Assembly: GCA_023254175.1 (NCBI GenBank)
Contig: JALQYJ010000032.1
Location: 1 to 42,609 of the forward strand
Length of the DNA stretch: 42,609 nucleotides
Direction of reading: 5' to 3'
Source of the DNA: Runella sp.
GTDB lineage: Bacteria; Bacteroidota; Bacteroidia; Cytophagales; Spirosomataceae
A program made the translations under genes and the position numbers. The notes under the pieces were generated by a model. It saw only the letters and a list, made by a program, of their open reading frames with translations, ran no database searches and had not been told where the DNA came from. Every line of letters begins with the position of its first letter. The stretch's first letter is position 1. Positions 17,112 through 24,185 of the stretch are shown piece by piece.

Positions 17112-18269
17112 ATGATTCGTTCAGTTGCAGACCGTATTTATTTAGACAACGCCGCTACAACACCCATCGACGCGGAAGTAATCGAAGTGATGCTCCCTTG
17201 GATAACGGAGCAATACGGAAACCCGTCGTCGATTCATGGACACGGGCGTGTCGTAAAATCGGCGATTGAACAAGCACGCAAAACCGTAGCAGGACTGCTC
17301 AATACGTCACCTTCTCAAATTTTCTTTACCTCGGGCGGAACCGAAGCCGATAACACGGCCATCCTTTGCAGCGTGGAGGCGTACAGCCTTACCCACGCCA
17401 TTACCTCACCGCTGGAGCACCACGCCGTTTTGCATACATTAGAGTATTTGGCCAAATCAGGAAAAATCAAACTCAGCATGGTCAATATCGACGAAAAAGG
17501 CCACGTGGACATTAACCATTTGGAAGCATTGTTGAAGACCAATCCACGCTCGTTGGTTTCGTTGATGCACGGCAATAATGAAATTGGCAACTTGCTGGAT
17601 TTGAATGCGGTAGGGGAGCTTTGTGAGCAATACAACGCCATTTTTCACAGCGATACGGTACAAACGATGGGGCATTTGCGCCATGATTTGAAGAACTTAA
17701 AAACCAATTTTTTGGTCGGGGCGGCACATAAATTTAATGGTCCTAAAGGCGTTGGATTCTTGTACGTCAACGATGTGCGTATTCATCCGTACATTCACGG
17801 TGGTGCGCAAGAACGGAATATGCGCGGGGGAACTGAAAATGTTTATGGCATTGTAGGATTAGCCAAAGCATTAGAAATTGCCTACCGCGATATGGACAGC
17901 CACCGCGCTCATCTGGAAAGTCTTAAAAAGAGAATGATTGCGGGTTTCCGCGAAAAAATAGAAGATGTTCGTTTCAACGGCGACTCAGCCAACCTTGAGC
18001 GGAGTAATTATACGGTTTTGAACGTGAGTTTACCACCGTCAGATGTCAACGATATGTTGTTGTTCAACTTGGACATTGCCAAGATTTCAGCTTCGGGTGG
18101 GAGTGCCTGTTCGAGCGGTTCGGAAGTAGGCTCACACGTATTGTCAGCGTTGGGAGTAGCACCTGAGCGCGGCAATGTTCGTTTTTCATTTGGCAAATAC
18201 AATACCGAAGCCGAAATCGACTACGCCGTAGCAACCGTAGCAGATATGTATAAAACGGTAGGTGTGTAA
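17112..18269 (+). CDS. Cysteine desulfurase (IscS/NifS family)
   Basis: 385-aa PLP enzyme that takes sulfur from cysteine as a persulfide for Fe-S clusters or tRNA thiolation. It starts with IYLDNAATTPID. His104 stacks on PLP (LEHHAVLHTLE), Lys207 (GAAHKFNGPKG) forms the Schiff base, and Cys333 lies in the mobile loop SASGGSACSSGSEVGSHVL. That loop is of the class I (IscS/NifS) kind. No iscU, iscR or mnmA is adjacent, so its client is unclear and I leave the symbol blank. ATG 17112 is chosen; an earlier TTG frame from 17067 would start inside the promoter dyad. Confidence 0.93.
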   Translation: MIRSVADRIYLDNAATTPIDAEVIEVMLPWITEQYGNPSSIHGHGRVVKSAIEQARKTVAGLLNTSPSQIFFTSGGTEADNTAILCSVEAYSLTHAITSPLEHHAVLHTLEYLAKSGKIKLSMVNIDEKGHVDINHLEALLKTNPRSLVSLMHGNNEIGNLLDLNAVGELCEQYNAIFHSDTVQTMGHLRHDLKNLKTNFLVGAAHKFNGPKGVGFLYVNDVRIHPYIHGGAQERNMRGGTENVYGIVGLAKALEIAYRDMDSHRAHLESLKKRMIAGFREKIEDVRFNGDSANLERSNYTVLNVSLPPSDVNDMLLFNLDIAKISASGGSACSSGSEVGSHVLSALGVAPERGNVRFSFGKYNTEAEIDYAVATVADMYKTVGV

Positions 18270-18328
18270 GTGCAAGTACTTACCAAGCAATAGAAACCCC
18301 TTCGGTGAGGGGGGGGGCGCCATGCAGT
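18270..18328. repeat. C4/G9-run palindrome after the desulfurase gene
   Basis: AACCCCTTCGGTGAGGGGGGGGG (18297-18317) can fold through its C and G runs. It may be a degraded relative of the C/G palindromes at 13585 and 21563, and may act as a weak terminator. Confidence 0.35.
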
Positions 18329-18634
18329 TTAGCACTTGGGCGTTGGCGGTTTGGACTCAATCACAAAATACTCGCGTTGGAGCTGATTTTTGTAAAAACC
18401 CATCGTCAGCAAATGGATTTCCACCATCAGCATATAATGGGATGGCCCACAAGCGTATAAATGCGCGTCAGAAAAAGGGACAACTTGGAGGGCCAGATGC
18501 TAACACAAATTTCCCACTACGCTTGGATTTTCCAGTTCTTCGAGGCTACCCGCAAACGTAAGTGTAGCGTTTTTCTCCACAAAAAACGAAGTCTGCGTTT
18601 TGCCCTTTGAAGTGAAATTCACTATTCGCTGATT
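18329..18634 (-). pseudogene. Remnant resembling the C-terminus of a ferredoxin/flavin reductase
   Basis: Read leftwards, one frame is open from 18634 except for an in-frame TAG at 18500-18502. After that stop it gives DAHLYACGPSHYMLMVEIHL then LTMGFYKNQLQREYFVIESK before TAA at 18329-18331. A CGP motif followed by M..V...L...GF...Q...E.F is the usual end of FNR-type NAD(P)H oxidoreductase domains. The part before the stop (FFVEKNATLTFAGSLEELEN) is unassigned. With no start, an internal stop and missing domains, it is a gene relic. The FNR assignment is moderate. Confidence 0.4.
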
Positions 18635-18688
18635 TCAACGAATCCACAGTTTTTTCGTATCGGAGGTAAATGGTTTGGTTAATCTAGT

Positions 18689-19228
18689 TTAGAAGGTATA
18701 ATTTTTTTTCAAAGTAAAATCTATAATTTTAGCTGCTTGATTAAGGAAAGAATTTGTAAACTTACCAGTCTTTTTAATTGCAATTGCCTCGATAGGTGTT
18801 ATTTCTCCCTGAGCTGAACCAAATAATGGGCTTATTCGCTTTGTATCATTTTGATTAATGAATGTAATTTTCTTGACTGTTACAATATAACCATCACTAA
18901 AATTTTCAATAGTAACAAAGGATTTATAAGAACTATTTGAAAGAATAATTGGTGTTGACATACGTGTAAATCCAGCACCTCGATAATCCATAAAACTTTC
19001 AACGGATTGTCCCACTATTGTGTTTTGAAATATGTCGATATTATTTAAAATACCTGCTTTTTTTACTGAAATCAAAAGGTCTTGAAAAGTAAATATCTTC
19101 TCAAATTTATGTGTCCAATAAACTGTACTATTTTGAGAGGTAAAATTACCAGAAGTGTCAATTAGCTCTTGTGAAAAAGATTTAAATGTTAGAAATAGAA
19201 AGATGAAAATGATTACTTTTGTCTTCAT
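18689..19228 (-). CDS. AT-rich secreted hypothetical protein
   Basis: 179-aa protein with a clear signal peptide (MKTKVIIFIFLFLTFKSFSQ). The mature part is Lys/Ile/Phe/Asn-rich and shows no family I recognise. The segment GSAQGEITPIEAIAIKKTGKF near the C-terminus may form a small beta/alpha unit. Codon use is much more AT-rich than the neighbours, and the gene lies in a patch of gene relics, so recent acquisition is likely. No neighbour suggests a function. Confidence 0.55.
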   Translation of the reverse strand: MKTKVIIFIFLFLTFKSFSQELIDTSGNFTSQNSTVYWTHKFEKIFTFQDLLISVKKAGILNNIDIFQNTIVGQSVESFMDYRGAGFTRMSTPIILSNSSYKSFVTIENFSDGYIVTVKKITFINQNDTKRISPLFGSAQGEITPIEAIAIKKTGKFTNSFLNQAAKIIDFTLKKNYTF

Positions 19229-19326
19229 TGTGTTTTTTTTATAAAATTTAAATTGATAATCCTAGATAAAATATAAAAATAAATAGCTTTATCCTTAATA
19301 TTACTATAAGAATTAATAGTAGTCTG
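19229..19326. other. AT-rich spacer in the insert
   Basis: About 100 bases of very AT-rich sequence between two AT-rich reading frames. No promoter, repeat or RNA gene was recognised. Confidence 0.4.
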
Positions 19327-19603
19327 CTAATTGTCAAATATTAATTTTTTCAGTTCAATAACTAAAGAACCTATGCTAGAAAAATCCAATGTCAACTCTA
19401 CAAGACTTTGAAAAGAAAATTTTTGTTTTCTCCCTGAGTCAATAGTTGTCTCTATTTCATCAATACAGTCAGTTATATCTTTAAGTTTATTTCTTGAAAT
19501 TGTATTGTCTGCTTTGATTGCTGTTATCTTATTTTTAAGAGTGCCATAGTTATTAATTTGAATTGATACTCTATTTGAGCCTGAAACGATAATTGCAATT
19601 ATT
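19327..19603 (-). pseudogene. 5'-truncated AT-rich reading frame
   Basis: The frame ending at 19327 encodes a coding-looking, AT-rich tail: KNKITAIKADNTISRNKLKD then ITDCIDEIETTIDSGRKQKF and FSSIGSLVIELKKLIFDN. It has no start codon within the AT-rich sequence. Its only possible starts lie across a junction near 19603, inside the signal-peptide relic in another frame. It therefore looks like the end of a gene whose beginning was lost when the segment was inserted. No family was recognised. Confidence 0.4.
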
Positions 19604-19706
19604 GGTCTTTTAGTCCTTTGATGGCACCTGTCACCGAAAAAGGGGCAGGGGCGGCTATAGCCAAGAAAGGAAGCAGCGCGAGGCAAGACAATAACAGCTT
19701 TTTCAT
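19604..19706 (-). pseudogene. Truncated 5' end of a TlpA/DUF4369-type secreted protein gene
   Basis: From ATG 19706 the frame reads MKKLLLSCLALLPFLAIAAP then APFSVTGAIKGLKDQ and stops at 19599-19601. The signal peptide followed by F(S/T)VTG.IKGLKD is how DUF4369-containing thioredoxin-like proteins of Bacteroidota begin. The rest is missing: base composition and reading frame change abruptly near 19603. It is a clean breakpoint with the AT-rich insert. Confidence 0.55.
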
Positions 19707-19801
19707 CGCGAAATGGTTTTGAGTTTCAGTGAAATGTAAATGTTTTGGCAAGATAAGGCGTATTCGGTAGAGTGCCAAATTGGGTAGGGGTATAAAACTA
19801 A

Positions 19802-19829
19802 AAAAAGCGGGGAACAATCACCGCTTTTT
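19802..19829 (-). terminator. Terminator of lysS
   Basis: 9-bp stem (AAAAAGCGG with CCGCTTTTT) and a 10-nt loop. On the minus strand it ends in GCTTTTTTTAG. It lies 10 bases past the lysS stop. Confidence 0.82.
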
Positions 19830-19838
19830 GTCACTATG

Positions 19839-21548
19839 TTATCCAATCCAAGCCTCAACCTCTTCTTTTTTAGGCATGGGAGCGTCGATTTTTAGTTTTT
19901 TGCGCAAACCTCCCAAATCGTTGAACACTTTGTTGGGGTTGGCGGCTTTGAGGGCGTCGATGGTTAAGAAACCCATTTTTTGGAGGGCAGGCACCCAAAT
20001 CGCGGGCACGCCTTGCGTTACATAATCGGCTTCGGTGGCCATTTCTATCTTCTTCTCTGGGCGCATTTGTGGGAAGAACAACACTTCCTGAATGCTGGTT
20101 TGGTCGGTCATCATCATCGTCAGACGGTCGATACCGATACCAATTCCTGAAGTAGTAGGCATTCCATACTCAAGCGAACGGATGAAATCCTCGTCCATGG
20201 CCATTGCTTCTTCGTCGCCACGTTCAGCAAGGCGAAGTTGCTCTTCAAAACGTTCACGTTGGTCGATAGGGTCATTTAGCTCAGAGTACGCATTAGCAAC
20301 CTCTTTTCCATTGATAAACAGCTCAAAACGCTCCACCAAACCAGGTTTGCTACGGTGCTTTTTGGTCAATGGTGACATTTCAACGGGATAGTCGATGATA
20401 AACGTCGGCTGAATCAAGTTATCTTCTACCTTCGCGCCAAAAATCTCGTCGATGAGTTTGGCCACGCCCATGGTCGCGTCGGTTTCGATACCCCACTCCT
20501 TGCACTGAGCGATAAGTTCTGCTTCGGTTTTGCCTTCTACGTTGACACCTGTGTATTTTTCAATCGCTTCAAAGATACTCAAGCGTGTGTAAGGCCCTGC
20601 AAACTCAATTTCGTTGCCCCACGATTGTATCTTGGTAGTGCCGTTTACGGCTTTGGCTACTTTCTCAAGGATTTCTTCCGTGATGCCCATCATCCAGTGG
20701 TAGTCTTTGTAAGCCACGTAAAACTCCAACGACGTAAACTCTGGGTTGTGGGTACGATCCATTCCTTCATTGCGGAACATTTTTCCGAATTCATACACAC
20801 CGTCAAAACCACCCACAATCAGACGCTTGAGGTAAAGCTCGTTGGCGATACGCATGTACAACGGCATATCAAGCGTGTTGTGGTGCGTTTTAAACGGACG
20901 GGCCGTAGCTCCTCCGTGGATAGGCTGAAGAATAGGCGTTTCGACTTCCAACCAGCCTCTGTCGTCAAAAATCCGACGCATAGTGCTGATGATGCGGGCA
21001 CGTTTGATAAAAATATCTTTGACGTGAGGATTCACAATCAAGTCCACGTACCGCTGACGAAAACGTTGTTCAGGATCCGAAAATGCGTCATACACTTTGC
21101 CATCTACTTCTTTCACCACAGGAAGTGGGCGAAGCGATTTGTTCAAAATTTTAAACCCTTCAACGTGAATCGAGATTTCACCCGTTTGGGTCGTAAAGAC
21201 ATAGCCTTTGACCCCGATGATGTCGCCGATGTCGAGCAATTTTTTGAAAACCGTATTATAGAGCGTTTTGTCTTCGCCAGGGCAAAGGTCGTCGCGGCGA
21301 AAATACAGCTGAACGCGGCCTGTGCTGTCTTGTAATTCAGCAAACGACGCGCTTCCCATGATACGGAAGCTCATCAAACGGCCTGCAATCGAGATACTCT
21401 TATAATTGAGCTTATCGTTTTCGTAGTTTTTATGAATATCGGCTGCCGTAGCGTTTACCTCAAATAATTCGGCAGGATAGGGGTCAATCCCCATTTTCAT
21501 CAAATCTTCGCGCTTTTGGCGGCGGAGGAGTTCTTGTTCGCTCAACAT
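19839..21548 (-). CDS. lysS: Lysyl-tRNA synthetase, class II, with C-terminal extension
   Basis: 569-aa enzyme that charges tRNA-Lys. The OB-fold anticodon-binding domain covers about residues 55-150 ([22 protein letters not shown]). The catalytic domain has motif 2 ([26 protein letters not shown]) and motif 3 ([14 protein letters not shown]). It is about 65 residues longer than E. coli LysS. The extra C-terminal tail ([20 protein letters not shown], then [21 protein letters not shown]) looks like a small helix-hairpin-helix-type domain and is typical of Bacteroidota LysRS. A C/G palindrome lies in its leader. The -7 box overlaps the end of the next gene. Confidence 0.95.
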   Translation of the reverse strand: MLSEQELLRRQKREDLMKMGIDPYPAELFEVNATAADIHKNYENDKLNYKSISIAGRLMSFRIMGSASFAELQDSTGRVQLYFRRDDLCPGEDKTLYNTVFKKLLDIGDIIGVKGYVFTTQTGEISIHVEGFKILNKSLRPLPVVKEVDGKVYDAFSDPEQRFRQRYVDLIVNPHVKDIFIKRARIISTMRRIFDDRGWLEVETPILQPIHGGATARPFKTHHNTLDMPLYMRIANELYLKRLIVGGFDGVYEFGKMFRNEGMDRTHNPEFTSLEFYVAYKDYHWMMGITEEILEKVAKAVNGTTKIQSWGNEIEFAGPYTRLSIFEAIEKYTGVNVEGKTEAELIAQCKEWGIETDATMGVAKLIDEIFGAKVEDNLIQPTFIIDYPVEMSPLTKKHRSKPGLVERFELFINGKEVANAYSELNDPIDQRERFEEQLRLAERGDEEAMAMDEDFIRSLEYGMPTTSGIGIGIDRLTMMMTDQTSIQEVLFFPQMRPEKKIEMATEADYVTQGVPAIWVPALQKMGFLTIDALKAANPNKVFNDLGGLRKKLKIDAPMPKKEEVEAWIG

Positions 21549-21562
21549 TTACTTGGTTGTTT

Positions 21563-21590
21563 TAAGCCCTTTACCCCTCGTTGGGGAAAT
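21563..21590. repeat. C/G-run palindrome, copy 2 (lysS leader)
   Basis: Plus strand AAGCCCTTTACCCCTCG-TTGGGGAAAT, related to the copy at 13585-13613 and in the same orientation. It starts 15 bases before the lysS start codon. Confidence 0.55.
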
Positions 21591-21632
21591 GTACAGATAC
21601 GGGACTATTCGTTGTTTTTATAAATATTGATG

Positions 21633-21640
21633 CAAAATTA
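21633..21640 (-). promoter_or_regulatory. -7 box of lysS
   Basis: Minus strand TAATTTTG, exact TAnnTTTG match, about 85 bases before lysS and overlapping the stop of the glycosyltransferase gene. The -33 position is not clear. Confidence 0.45.
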
Positions 21641-22729
21641 GGCAAAAGCCTCCAAAACTTGCTTCTTAAGCGCGACTTCTTCTAAATGGGCTAGAAAAAG
21701 AGTTGGCGTTTGATGACACCACCGCTGAAACTCGTCTTGCGGGGAAACGTGTTTAGGGAGGTAGTCGAGAAGCAGCGACAAGTCAAATTCTTCGGCGGCA
21801 ATCCCAGCCCCTGCCCGTTGTGCATCGAGGGCGTTGCAGGACTGTTCGTAGTGCGCAGGAACCATCAAAGCAGGTTTCCCAAGGTACATCGCTTCGCAGA
21901 CCGACTCAAACCCTGCCGTCGTCATCAATGCCGTACAGCGTGCCATCATCTCTAAAAACTTAGCACCATCCACTTGATGAAAAGTCAGCGTATCGTCAAA
22001 TGCACAGTCGGGTTGGTTCCAAAAACAGTGCAAATGCACTTCGGGATGCTGTAAATGCCACTCAATCAAGGTTTTACTCATGGTGGCGTAGGTGATATAA
22101 ACCAGAAAAAAAGGTTCTTGGGTGGGGGTTAGCGCTTTGACCGCCCCACGAAGAAGGGGCGGGACGGTCACGATGCGGTGGTGAGTAGAAGTAGCAGTGG
22201 GATAAAACGAAAGAGCCAGCAGTTTTTGAGCCCGTACCGCCGTAAGGCGCGTATTGATTTTTAACAACCAATGGTTTAAACTGAGTTTGACAGGAAATGT
22301 AAAATCGTTACGCAAAAATAAATAATGGTGCCCAACGGCCACAATCGGAACCGCAGGCCGATACGTTAGCGCGTACAAACCACCAAGAACATCGTAAAAA
22401 TTAACGATGACGTCGGGCTGATAACGCTGGACGTGGGCATGAACGGCTTTGAGGCTTTTGACGTAGAGAGGAATCCGAAAAAGATGATGCGTAATCGTTT
22501 TGGAAAAACTAATCCCCCGTTTTCCCATAATCAAGTGTGGGCTGTTAAAAGGATAAATGTCAGCGGGAAAAGAATCGTAAAAGAAAGAAGGTAGTTGCCG
22601 TCCTTTGCCAATTCCGACTAGTCCAGCCACGACTTCGTGACCATTGTCTCGCAGCAACTGAGCCAGCGAAATAGCTTGGGTCAAGTGGCCTCGACCTTCG
22701 CCTTGGATAATAAACAGAAATTTACTCAC
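21638..22729 (-). CDS. GT-B glycosyltransferase (MurG/UDP-glycosyltransferase-like)
   Basis: 363-aa protein beginning MSKFLFIIQGEGRGHLTQAI, the N-terminal Gly loop of GT28-like glycosyltransferases. The C-terminal donor-binding half contains LMTTAGFESVCEAMYLGKPA LMVPAHYEQSCNA, the usual nucleotide-sugar site. Donor and acceptor are unknown. The start is GTG at 22729, overlapping the stop of the upstream phosphoesterase gene (GTGA), so the two are translationally coupled. The partner's similarity to LpxH suggests work on an envelope glycolipid, which is inference. Confidence 0.8.
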   Translation of the reverse strand: MSKFLFIIQGEGRGHLTQAISLAQLLRDNGHEVVAGLVGIGKGRQLPSFFYDSFPADIYPFNSPHLIMGKRGISFSKTITHHLFRIPLYVKSLKAVHAHVQRYQPDVIVNFYDVLGGLYALTYRPAVPIVAVGHHYLFLRNDFTFPVKLSLNHWLLKINTRLTAVRAQKLLALSFYPTATSTHHRIVTVPPLLRGAVKALTPTQEPFFLVYITYATMSKTLIEWHLQHPEVHLHCFWNQPDCAFDDTLTFHQVDGAKFLEMMARCTALMTTAGFESVCEAMYLGKPALMVPAHYEQSCNALDAQRAGAGIAAEEFDLSLLLDYLPKHVSPQDEFQRWCHQTPTLFLAHLEEVALKKQVLEAFA

Positions 22730-23538
22730 GATGCCGCCCGCTCTTTTACGCCAAAAAATTCGGATACTGTTGGCTCGTCTACTTTGCCCATTTGGGCTTC
22801 GTTGTAGTAAACGAGAGTCCAGCTGCCATCGTGGTCTTCGACCAAGGCCGTGAGCGATTCTACCCAGTCGCCTGAGTTCATGTAAAGTAAGCCGTCGATG
22901 TCGCGCATAGCGGGTTGGTGAATGTGTCCGCAGATGATTCCGTCGCAGTTACGAGAGCGGGCCAATTCGGTGAGTTTTTCTTCAAAATCAGAGACGTAAT
23001 TGACGGCTGCCTTAACTTTCTGCTTGATTAATTGTGAAAGTGAATAATATGGAAGTCCGCACCAGTCGCGGTAGTGATTATATAACTTGTTGAGCCACAG
23101 TAAGAATGTATAACCCGCGTCGCCCAAATACGCCAACCACTTCATGTGCGTCGTGATGCTGTCGAAGACATCGCCGTGGGTAACGTAAAACCGTTTTTGT
23201 CCCGATTTTAAGATGTAGTCTTTGCGAATTTGAAACTGTTTCCCGAGGCGAAGGGGCATGATTTGATCCAAAAAATCATCGTGATTTCCACGGATGTAAA
23301 TGACCTTGGTGTGGTAGTCATCCATCATTTTTAGCACCGTTTTGAAAAAAGCCGTGTGAGGTCGTTTCCACGTACCGTATTTTTTCAACTGCCATCCGTC
23401 GATGATGTCGCCGTTTAAGATAAGCCGTTTGCATTTGTATTGCTTCAAAAAATGCGTAACTTCTTTGGCCTTGGAGCCGCTGGTTCCGAGGTGAACATCC
23501 GAAATCACAATGGTACGGTAGTGCGTCTTCTGCTTCAT
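22726..23538 (-). CDS. Metallophosphoesterase, LpxH-like
   Basis: 270-aa calcineurin-like phosphoesterase with all five metal-binding blocks: SDVHLG, NGDIIDGW, RGNHDD, THGD and GHIHQP. The order and the WL..LGD..Y..LLWLN segment resemble UDP-2,3-diacylglucosamine hydrolases (LpxH and related enzymes), which release lipid X in lipid A synthesis; homologous proteins with other substrates exist. ATG 23538 (MKQKTHYRT) is chosen over a GTG five codons upstream. It is first in a two-gene operon with the glycosyltransferase. Confidence 0.82.
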   Translation of the reverse strand: MKQKTHYRTIVISDVHLGTSGSKAKEVTHFLKQYKCKRLILNGDIIDGWQLKKYGTWKRPHTAFFKTVLKMMDDYHTKVIYIRGNHDDFLDQIMPLRLGKQFQIRKDYILKSGQKRFYVTHGDVFDSITTHMKWLAYLGDAGYTFLLWLNKLYNHYRDWCGLPYYSLSQLIKQKVKAAVNYVSDFEEKLTELARSRNCDGIICGHIHQPAMRDIDGLLYMNSGDWVESLTALVEDHDGSWTLVYYNEAQMGKVDEPTVSEFFGVKERAAS

Positions 23539-23640
23539 GCTCGCAAATTGCACTTCATCTATTACTTGATTATTGCTTGATTTTTAAGGTTTTAAAAAAT
23601 TTCTATAGGCTTTCCTAACAAATGGGTAATGCAAAAAAAA

Positions 23641-23676
23641 ATACCTCAGATTTTAATGCATCAATTTCTGAGGTAT
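23641..23676. promoter_or_regulatory. Inverted repeat before the padR relic
   Basis: ATACCTCAGA (23641-23650) and TCTGAGGTAT (23667-23676), perfect 10-bp arms with a 16-nt spacer, ending 9 bases before the padR start codon. PadR proteins commonly bind dyads at their own promoters, so this is probably the old autoregulatory site. Confidence 0.5.
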
Positions 23677-23685
23677 ATTCATAGC

Positions 23686-23844
23686 ATGAACAATTCACAA
23701 CTATACAAGGGTAGCCTTTCGCTGATTATTCTAAAGTTATTGGAAGAAAAAGGCGAAGCCGAAACCATCAACCGTTTGGAGGAACTTGCCGATTTTGTCA
23801 AACACATGCAGTTATTGCTTAATCCTAAACTATCGCTTGGATGA
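23686..23844 (+). pseudogene. PadR-family regulator with its DNA-binding core deleted
   Basis: The 52-codon frame reads MNNSQLYKGSLSLIILKLLE then EKGEAETINRLEELADFVKH ending NPKLSLG. The first 20 residues are the standard PadR N-terminus and the rest is the standard C-terminal helix, but the central 50-60 residues, containing the recognition helix and wing (MYGYEIT...EGALYPALHRLE in relatives), are missing. The join keeps the frame at a GAAGAAAAAGGCGAA run, as expected for a deletion between short direct repeats. It cannot bind DNA as a normal PadR. It overlaps the next broken gene by 4 bases, as intact PadR operons do. Confidence 0.7.
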
Positions 23845-24176
23845 TGAATTCTCAACTTACAAAACAGCAAATCAATCGCCTATATAAATATTGTGTACAG
23901 CATATTTATCTTTTTTCGTTTTGTTAATTTCTGCTCTTTTTCTGGTAAGGAGCGCGGAAATTCAAGCATACGAAAAACTCCGTGCATACAGTCGCCAACT
24001 TTACCCTGATATGTTACTCTGGGGGAGTTTTGGCAAAATAGCTATTCTACCAAGTATACGCGATTTGGGCGACGTTTTTTGTAGTACTCCGTACAACGTT
24101 TACGTGGGCGACGATAGAAATCTACGAACACCTCATGGCCAAAAGTGGGCGCCTTTATCCGCAGGCTTTTGCGTAA
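23841..24176 (+). pseudogene. Broken membrane protein gene, partner of padR
   Basis: It starts ATGATG at 23841 with MMNSQLTKQQINRLYKYCVQ H, like the proteins that usually follow PadR in Bacteroidota. The frame stops at about 23922. One frame over, a membrane segment continues (YLSFFVLLISALFLVRS), then AYSRQLYPDMLLWGSFGKIA. A second shift leads to YQVYAIWATFFVVLRTTFTW and the tail IYEHLMAKSGRLYPQAFA before TAA at 24174-24176. So there is an internal deletion and at least two frameshifts. The protein was probably a small integral membrane protein with a soluble N-terminal domain. Confidence 0.55.
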
Positions 24177-24181
24177 ATTTG
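24174..24181 (+). promoter_or_regulatory. Possible -7 box very close to hemW
   Basis: TAAATTTG matches TAnnTTTG but ends 4 bases before the hemW ATG, so use of it would give a leaderless mRNA. No -33 box. It overlaps the stop of the broken gene. Could be chance. Confidence 0.25.
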
Positions 24182-24185
24182 CGCG

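Noticed and set aside
18262-18561. 99-codon plus-strand frame after the desulfurase gene
   Set aside because: It begins within the stop region of the previous gene and opposes a better-supported minus-strand relic; composition is not protein-like.
20625-21335. 236-codon open frame opposite lysS
   Set aside because: It is antisense to a certain gene with strong codon bias and has no family resemblance; it is a shadow.
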